Assembly: GCF_000143415.4 (NCBI RefSeq)
Contig: NW_003314304.1
Location: 1,100,561 to 1,164,560 of the forward strand
Reading direction: 5' to 3'
Source: Selaginella moellendorffii
Taxonomy: Eukaryota; Streptophyta; Lycopodiopsida; Selaginellales; Selaginellaceae
Length of the DNA: 64,000 nt
Shown: piece by piece, positions 57,105 to 64,000 of the stretch
Numbering within the stretch: the stretch's first letter is position 1
How the letters are laid out: each line of letters starts with the position of its first letter
The notes under the pieces: model-generated
What the model was told of the DNA's origin: nothing
The model's input: only the letters and a program-made list of their open reading frames with translations
Databases searched by the model: none
Translations under genes and position numbers: made by a program

Positions 57105-59550
57105 ATGGCAATGGAGGGGGAATCGCAGCGAAATCTCTCGGATTCCCGGCGAAATATTTCCAAGAAGGATCAGGAGCGCAGCGCAAGCAGGCTGGAGAGG
57201 CTAGCGTCTCACATGGCGGCTGTGCCGCTGGTCAGGGAAGCGCAGCTCGCGCGGCAGGAGTGCGCCAAGGTGAAGATCAAGCACCAGGTCCACGTCTCGA
57301 CGCTGGTGGAATTCTTGACTCAGGGCCATCAATCCGAGCAGGAGAAGGTCTATCGATTCTTTCTCGAGCGGCCTCACTTGCAAACCCCGGTGGAAATTCA
57401 CAAGGACAAGCACAGGGAGCTGTGTATGAGGCAGCTCACTGCGGTGGTCCGTGAGGCTGGGATTCGTCCGATGGATCTTCTTCTCAACGATCCCGCGAGC
57501 TACTTCGTTTTCACTGAGGCGATTGGGCACATCGATCTCTCGCTTGCGATCAAGCTGGGTGTGCAATTCAGGTAAGAAAGGTTTCTTCTTTACTATTCTA
57601 TCTTGACAATGTGTCACTTTAGTCTCTGGGGTGGTAGCGTCATCAATCTTGGAACGAAAAAACACCGTGACAAATACTTGGCTGGTATATCAAATCTCGA
57701 TTATCCAGGATGCTTTGCAATGACGGAGTTGCATCATGGTATGTGATCTTGGCTTTTGTTCTTCTCTGCAACGTTGCTGAAAAATTGGTTCTTTATCCAG
57801 GTTCCAACGTTCAAGCATTGCAAACCACTGCGACTTTCGACAGGCTCACGGACGAGTTCGTGATCAACACTCCCGACGAAGGTGCGACTAAATGGTGGAT
57901 TGGAAACGCTGCGGTCCATGGCAAGTTCGCTACCGTTTTTGCTCGGCTCAAGCTTCCTTCGCCGGACTCGCATCTGGACAAAGACATGGGCGTGCACGCC
58001 TTCATTGTTCCCATCAGAAGTATGGAAGATCACTCCGTTCTTCCTGGTGTGGAAATCCGCGACTGTGGCTACAAAGTTGGTCTCAACGGTGTCGACAATG
58101 GTGCATTACGATTCAGCAACGTCAGGATTCCCCGAGACAATCTCTTGAACCGGTTTGGCGACGTTTCAAGGGATGGAGAGTATAACAGTTCGCTGCCAAC
58201 CGTGAACAAGAGGTTTGCAGCTACACTTGGGGAATTGGTTGGAGGAAGAGTTGGGCTAGCCTATGGATCAGTCGGTGTTCTAAAAGCATCCGTCACCATT
58301 GCCATCCGGTATGCGCTTCTCAGGCAACAATTCGGCCCTCCAAACAAGCCAGAGATCAGCATACTCGACTACCAGTCTCACCAGCAAAGATTGATGCCAC
58401 TGCTAGCTTCGACTTATGGTTTTCACTTTGCTACCCAGTACCTGGTGAACAGATATGCCGAGATGAAAGTTACGCATGACGACGAGGTGGTCGCAGATGT
58501 TCACGCTCTCTCTGCGGGTCTCAAGGCGTACATTACTTCCTACACGGCGAAGGCATTGAGTACTTGCCGAGAAGCTTGTGGTGGACATGGTTATGCAGCA
58601 GTGAATCGATTCGGCAGCCTCCGAAACGATCATGACATTTTCCAGACGTTTGAAGGGGACAACACGGTTTTGCTACAGCAGGTAAGATTGACAACTATTT
58701 GGCTTGTGGAATCTGTGGTTGCTCATTTCCTTAAAACTTTCTCATTTCAGGTAGCTGCAGACCTTTTGAAGCAGTACAAGGAGAAGTTCCAAGGAGGTGC
58801 CTTGAGTGTGACATGGAACTATTTAAGAGAATCAATGGGGACTTACTTGAACCAGACAAATCCTGTCGTGACGCATCGAGAAGGCCACGGCCATCTCCGA
58901 GATCCCAACTTCCAGCTTGACGCTTTTCAGGTTCGGTATCAACAGCTTTCAGTCAGTTTCAGTTGGTCAACTGATATTATTTCGGTTTGTTTCGCAGTAC
59001 CGGACGGCAAGGCTGCTCCACACTGCTGCGTTGCGCTTGCGCAAGCACTCCCAACGCTTAGGAAGCTTTGGTGCATGGAATCGCTGCTTGAACCACCTCC
59101 TCACTCTGGCCGAGTCACATATTGAATCCGTCATTCTTGCAAAGTTCATTGAAGCTGTCAACCGGTAAGTTGTTCTCCCGTTTCGTCTCCAGGTATGAAA
59201 GTTTTCGTGTGTTGCAGTTGCCCGGACAAAGATGTCCGCTCGCTGCTCAAGCTAGTGTGCGACTTGTATGCTCTGGATCGAATCTGGGAAGACATTGGAA
59301 CGTATAGAAACCAGGACTACGTTGCACCAAACAAAGCCAAGGTGAGTAAGAAACTCTGACACAATTCAAGCTTAACACGTTTTCTTTGTCGCAGGCTATC
59401 CATCGTTTGGTGGAGTATTTATCTTACGAAGTCCGCGGCGTTGCCAAGGAACTGGTCGACGGTTTTGGAGTGCCCGATTTCGTGCTGAGAGCACCGATCG
59501 GCCTGCAAAACGGGCAGTACTCGGAGTACATGCAGTACGTTGGCTTTTGA
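57105..59550 (+). CDS. ACX2: Peroxisomal acyl-CoA oxidase (long-chain, ACX2 type)
   Basis: Seven exons: 57105-57571, 57623-57738, 57801-58681, 58751-58930, 58998-59164, 59218-59341, 59395-59550; 696 aa, close to plant ACX2. It catalyses the first, FAD-dependent step of peroxisomal beta-oxidation, acyl-CoA to trans-2-enoyl-CoA with H2O2 release. Visible: an N-terminal PTS2-like nonapeptide RLERLASHM (Arg-Leu-x5-His-Met), [29 protein letters not shown], the [14 protein letters not shown] block and [11 protein letters not shown] containing the catalytic Glu region. The C-terminus ends VGF with no PTS1, so import depends on PTS2. The start is the first ATG that keeps the PTS2 near the N-terminus. 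Convergent with the Hikeshi-like gene; stops are 92 bp apart. Confidence 0.95.
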
Positions 59551-59642
59551 GTAAAACAGTTTGAAGAGAGGGAGCCGGCTAGAAGAGAGGCTATGCACTG
59601 TATTCATCCTAGAGATCTCTTTACAGCAAAACTTTCCGGGAG

Positions 59643-60389
59643 CTACGACGAGGTGGTAAATCGCTTGAGGTACTCTGGATCCTTCTTTGCCTTGTCTTGA
59701 AACTTCTTGAACCATTTCTCCAGGATGTCGAGCGGGACAACCATCCTCCCATTCTCCTGGCTGCAAAACGACTGCATGAAGTTGAAGAGATTCTCGCCAA
59801 CCTTGAGCGCCAGATCCTCCACCTTCTTGTAGTTGCCAACGTTGAGAGCCGGGAGCGAGACGAGGTCCTCCACCGCGAGGCCGATCTTGGCAGTGAGTGG
59901 CTGCGTCTCGGAGGCCATGATTTGCATCTGGCCGCCGGGCTTTGGCCACAGCAGCGTCACCACTGCCGAGGGACAAGCCTTGTGGACGGCTCCACAGTAC
60001 TGGAACTGCGATCCCGGGGACTGGACGTAAACCGCCAGAGCTTTCTCCGGAGGGAGCGAGAGCTCGTTGAGAAGGAAGATACACATTTCTTTCACTTCCT
60101 CGTACCCTTCTCCTGTGTAACCAAGAGGAAAAAACTTTAGAGAGAGCTCTCTTCGAAAAAACTAAAGACCAAGCAAGAAATGATAGCCTCTCGGGAAGAA
60201 GAGAGAAGAAAGAATGAGCTCTCTTCTCTCGTTCTTCGCAATTTCAAGCAACGAAGCAAAGGATTTCTTCGCAAACTCAGACTTACCCAGGAAAACGCTC
60301 ATGTCGAGCACCCAGTGCGCAATGTCGATCTGTTGGAAGCTCGCGGCGTCCATCGGGAAGCTGCGATTCGGGAAAACCACCCCAAACAT
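59643..60389 (-). CDS. Hikeshi/OPI10-family protein
   Basis: Two exons on minus, 60287-60389 and 59643-60112, joined in frame as FLG-EGYEEVK, giving 190 aa, the usual family length. The N-terminus MFGVVFPNRSFP and the C-terminal block ENLFNFMQSF followed by VPLDILEKWFKKFQDK are typical. In animals Hikeshi carries HSP70 into the nucleus during heat stress by binding FG nucleoporins; plant homologues are thought to do the same. The intron of 174 nt is longer than most here. A short frame 60162-60389 that reads through the donor is an intron artefact. Confidence 0.88.
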
Positions 60390-60642
60390 CTTGTGCCAAG
60401 CCAGAGACTCAAATGCGCGCCAAATCGCCAGTAATCCCTGCTACCATACCCGTCGCAATTTCATCACAGGCGCGCGCCACGCCCTCCCTGCGAGCTGGAA
60501 GAATCGCGAGCTCGCGACACGCAAACCCTAGTGACAAAGAAAGTACAAAACTCGAATCGGACGGTTCCAGAGGGTTCTAGAAAAGAATTTGGAATTTACA
60601 CGAAATCGGGCGGCTGGCATGCATCGTGTTCCTTGGGTTCTC

Positions 60643-62122
60643 CTAGCTCTTAGCGATACATCTGCGAAGCCTGGATCCAAACAGCGCTCCGGCGCAGCGT
60701 TGCACGTATCCAGCAAGATCTCTAGTCGGTCTTCGCGGCGGATAGAATGCGCTCTTCCTGTAAGGCGGATCATCTGCTCTGGATTGCCGCTGGAGAAACT
60801 GGTGGAAAGTACTCCCGTTCCGGAGCGAATCGTTCTTCGACTGGATCACCGCGGTCATGTCCAGATTGCCCGAGTTCGCTCCAGCGAACCAGGGCGTCAC
60901 CTCCTTCTTGGATCCCGCCACGAAGACGTTGAACTCGCTCAAGATGGTGGCGGTCACTCGAGCTCCCAGCGCGTAGTATCCCCAGTTGGAGTAGAGATTG
61001 TTGACGACGTGACAGTAGCCGAATCGGCAGTGCGGCATCCTCTGCGTGGAATCGCGGAACCAGTTGCGAAAGACGGTCACTCGCATCACGCTGTCCTGGC
61101 GATCGCTGTCCGAGGCGCCGAGGAGCATGTTGAAATCGCGGTTGGAGAGGTAGCAGTTCGAGATGGTCACGTCGGTGGATCCCTGGACGACCGAGACGAG
61201 GCCCTCCGATCCGGAGAAGCTCGTAAGGTGGTCGATCCAGATGCGCTTGGATCCCGCGAAGACGTGCACGGTGTCGGTCTCTGGAACGCTGTTGATCTGG
61301 AAGTTGTGGAGGATGACGTTGGTGACGCCGGCGAGGACGATGGAGCGGCCGGTGATGGTGATGTTGCTGCCGCGGCCATCGATGGTGGTATCGCTCCGGA
61401 TCCACAGCATCTCGCGGAGCTGGATGATCATGGTCTTGGAGAAAGTTATCCACACTCCACCGGACTTGGGATTCAAGCTCACTCCGTAGCGCAGGCTTCC
61501 CTTTTGTGGATCCGTGGGATTGTCGTCGGGCCGGGTGACGACGTAGGATCTTCCATTGGCACCGCCGGTGAGACCGCCAGCGAAGCCGTAAGCGCAGGAT
61601 GGGAGCGCGCGGCCGGAGCCACATTGGAACTGGCAAGTGGTTCCATCGCTGTTACACCTGGCTGCTCGAAAGGAAACAATGGAACTTAGTTCGAAGATTT
61701 GTGAAAAGTTCTGTGGATGGATGCTTACTTGGTGATGCTGCTGCCTGGAGGAGCGCTCGGCTCGGACGTCTGTTCTCTTCCTCCAAAGTTCTACCTCGGG
61801 TTACCTGGTGAGACAAAGAAGAAAAGATGAAGAAATCGTTGTATAACTGTGGAAGAAGAACGTATGATCTTATACCTGAGCGCATGAAGCTCCATCGCTC
61901 GTGCATTTTCCTGCTAGCAAAGATCGTTTGAGATGCTTAAACTTCTGTCAATGCTTACTAGACGAGTGCAGCTGGAGAGATCCGCTCGGTTCCTCCAAGG
62001 TTCTTACCTGGAAGAACATCAAAAAGCTTTTACCGCGATGGAGAATCATCTCATCTTACCTTGGAGCAAACTCCAGCATTTGCATGGATCAAAGCCACGA
62101 GAAGTAGCAACAGTAGCCCCAT
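60643..62122 (-). CDS. Secreted pectate lyase (PL1 family)
   Basis: Five exons on minus: 62060-62122, 61959-62007, 61876-61910, 61729-61804, 60643-61661; 413 aa. Exon 1 is a signal peptide (MGLLLLLLVALIHANAG). The large last exon holds the right-handed beta-helix: TIDGRGSNITITG, KRIWIDHLTSFSGSEGLV, MLLGASDSDRQDSVMRVTVFRNWF and RMPHCRFGYCHVVNN, which carries the catalytic Arg region. It cleaves de-esterified pectin in the cell wall by beta-elimination with Ca2+. Oddity: exons 2-3 and exons 4-5 start encode the same pattern twice (TLEE ... then CTSDGASCAQ versus CNSDGTTCQ), a likely exon-pair duplication. A long plus-strand frame over the last exon is a shadow. The small-exon assignments need transcript support; the main domain is certain. 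Confidence 0.88.
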
Positions 62123-62778
62123 CCAAAGAGAGCTCTAAGTTCCTTTCTGCTACTCCAAAACCATTCCCAGGCGATGGAACTGGTGAAAGAAGAGCTACAA
62201 GTAGTGGAAGACGAAGAAGAAGAAGAAGAAGAGTATTCTTCTTCACACCTTCCGGGAAAAGAATTCGCTCGAAGTGCATCAATCCACGCCAGTGCCAGGC
62301 CGCGCAAGCCGATTCCAAGCAATGGAAAAATCGCCACAAAGTGGAGGTGATATTCCCGCGAGGCCTTCTTTGCGTGCACGCCCGCCATGGCCACCGATCC
62401 AACGGACTTGCCCCGGGATCGCCAATTGTTTAATCGCGAACGCGAGCGATCGTGAGCGCCAGAATGTGCGTCGTTTGACAATGCTGCTCCATCCAGACCT
62501 TCTCGCTCGCGAAAGCTTCCTCGCTCCATTGACTTGTCGCTGCGCCAAGCTTCCAGCGCAATCTTCGTGATCGCCAAAGGAGAAGGAAGGAATTCTAAAC
62601 AAATGCCTCAAAGCTAACGTTAGAACCCTAGCAAATATTTTAGGGTTCTTGGCAATTTGGAGGGAGGCCGCCTCGTCTAGCGGCAAGTAAGCGAGATTCT
62701 TGTGCTGGGATTTAGGTAGAATGCGAGGCACAGGCCACAGATTTACTCCGAGCTTCATCGAATCGGAAAAGTTTTGGA
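62123..62778. promoter_or_regulatory. Upstream region of the pectate lyase gene
   Basis: About 650 bp between the pectate lyase start and the 3' end of the next minus-strand gene. It contains a GAA-rich microsatellite (62209-62233) close to the pectate lyase start and two telo-box-like AACCCTA/TAGGGTT elements (62622-62628, 62641-62647). Open frames crossing it are not supported. Confidence 0.4.
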
Positions 62779-64000
62779 TCATTTCTCCAGCTTGGGAGCT
62801 TCTGCCACAACAAGATCGACGAAATTATGCCCAGGATCGTCGAAATCTTGCTTGCTGGGGACGAGGTCGATCGCAGGACGGTCGAAATCTTGCTCGCCCG
62901 TGACGACGGCGGCAGCATTGATCTCCATCGCTGCGGTCTCTGCATGGCCACTGGGGACGGGGCCGCAGCGATGATCCAGCCAGAGAATGGCGATCCCAGA
63001 GGCGAAATACGTCGCCTGTGCCAATCCCAGGCGAGCGAAGAACATCGCGCTGGCAAGCTGTGGCCGGGCCGCTGGAAAAGAAGGGTCCAGGACGCTACTT
63101 CCGGCGCCAGTCTGATGATTCCCATGAACAGGAGCTTGATCCGGTAGCGTCGAGTGCCAAGCTCCTTGTGTTCGTGGGCATCGTGGGCCAGGACGTAGAG
63201 TGGCGAAGCAAAGGAGCTCATGAAGGCCGCGATCACTGCCCGGGTGGATTGTTTGAGGTTTATCTTGGGTCCCCGTGTGAGAACTAGCCAGAAGAGGAGC
63301 CACTGGAGGATGGTGGAGAGAAGGACGAGCACGAAGGGAAAGTATGAGGCTCCCGTGATCGTGAAGACCGAGCAAGAGATGGCACTCAGCAGGATGGCTG
63401 ATCCAATATGAAGGCCTGCAAGGAAGAAAACAGTGAATCCGGCTTGAAAAAGCTTGTCTCTCTTCGACCTGCGAGGATTGCTACGCCAGCTTTCTTCTTC
63501 CACGAGGTTGCGTTGTTTGTTTTGGACGTCACCGCAATGCTTCCATTCAGAGCTCCGGAGACCAGCGTGGCTATGATCCCGAGGATGAGAACTGGTGAGA
63601 TGGAGGAGTTACCGGGTGAAGAGAGCCTCTTTTTGTAGATGGCATCATACTCGATCGCGAGTGCCTGGCTGGACTTGACGGTCAGCATAACGATGCTGAA
63701 GAGCGTGCTCTTGGTGCTCATCTCTCGCCTGGCAACCAGGAAGGATCTTCATCAGGGTAGTGAAGGTACGAATCTTCTATTTTTTTCGTCTCGATGAATC
63801 TATTGTTGAATTGAAGAAGAAAGAACTCTTACCGGTCGATGGACGCTTTTGGATGTCGAGCCAAGTTCCATAGCTGTATGAGCGGGAAGAAGAGCGCAGA
63901 TTGGATTGGCTGCTGCTCGACAGGTATGTTCAACTTGAAAACCACGACACTGATTATCTGAGATCCGATCGAAGCGACGAGCAGGAAGTAGAAATTCCAC
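62779..64000 (-). CDS. Multi-pass membrane protein, partial, frame uncertain at 3' end
   Basis: Runs off the right edge, so the N-terminus is missing. Exons read: 63833-64000 (FYFLLVASIGSQIISVVVFKL...), 63528-63728 (YDAIYKK..., then a hydrophobic helix PVLILGIIATLVSGAL), and from 63468 down (FTVFFLAGLHIGSAILLSAI, PFVLVLLSTILQWLLFWLVL). That makes at least five membrane segments. The intron 63469-63527 is proposed because the frame must change and GT and AG flank the switch. Near 63070 two frames stay open: one ends at 62712, the other gives a further hydrophobic helix and an acidic tail ending at 62779. I favour the latter, but joining needs an unseen intron or a sequence error. Family not recognised. 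Confidence 0.55.

Noticed and set aside
60589-61689. 366-codon plus-strand open frame
   Set aside because: It is antisense to the large exon of the pectate lyase, whose minus-strand product has clear PL1 motifs; the plus frame has no recognisable domain.
1-64000. A CRISPR array, bacterial operon or viral/defence system
   Set aside because: Spliced genes and plant repeats throughout; no direct-repeat/spacer array and no prokaryotic gene organisation. The only virus-like sequences are resident LTR retrotransposon relics.

Overview
The window is plant nuclear DNA. Genes are split by very short GT-AG introns (mostly about 50-60 nt). Two long intronless PPR genes, A-type P450s, a 21-exon plasma-membrane proton pump and a peroxisomal acyl-CoA oxidase all fit a land plant. 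Intron size and the mix of compact genes with old retroelements suggest a lycophyte such as Selaginella; this is inference, since no species-specific marker was tested. A run of 100 N at 13186-13285 is an assembly gap.

Layout. 1-15.7 kb is a transposon graveyard. It holds a decayed chromovirus (Ty3/gypsy with chromodomain, LTRs about 381-1494 and 10375-11463, RT split by a 4.3-kb insertion) and a second, minus-strand Ty3-type relic (about 11980-14350). 15.7-24.6 kb is a divergent gene pair: ZW10 on minus (13 exons) and a plasma-membrane H+-ATPase on plus (21 exons). 24.6-28.4 kb has no gene I can support.

28.4-50.1 kb is a P450 array (CYP71 clan) around an intact PPR gene. The right block (PPR, then P450 genes at 45037, 46754 and 48582) looks functional. 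The left block (PPR 3' fragment, P450 at 30051, P450 at 31736, fragment at 41618) is a degraded copy of it, and a further P450 pseudogene at 28412 carries an internal inversion. The pseudogene starting at 31736 is split by an 8.5-kb nested insertion holding a hAT element, a Ty3/gypsy element with an ACGGG target duplication, and two copies of one MITE.

50.2-64 kb is a gene-dense stretch: DDB2 (11 exons), an unrecognised 277-aa intronless gene, a second intronless PPR gene with an upstream relic of itself, ACX2 (7 exons), a Hikeshi/OPI10-like gene, a secreted pectate lyase with a duplicated N-terminal exon pair, and a partial multi-pass membrane protein running off the right edge. These genes serve unrelated functions (ER-Golgi tethering, proton pumping, organelle RNA processing, oxidation chemistry, UV-damage recognition, beta-oxidation, HSP70 import, wall remodelling). 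The only functional cluster is the P450 array.

I found no convincing new multi-gene system. The most notable points are the P450 array history, in which the PPR 3' end appears to serve as P450 upstream DNA and was copied with it, the MITE with an empty site deducible from the reading frame, and the repeated small exons in the pectate lyase. Exon limits come from reading frame, splice dinucleotides and family similarity recalled by eye; none was checked against transcripts or databases.
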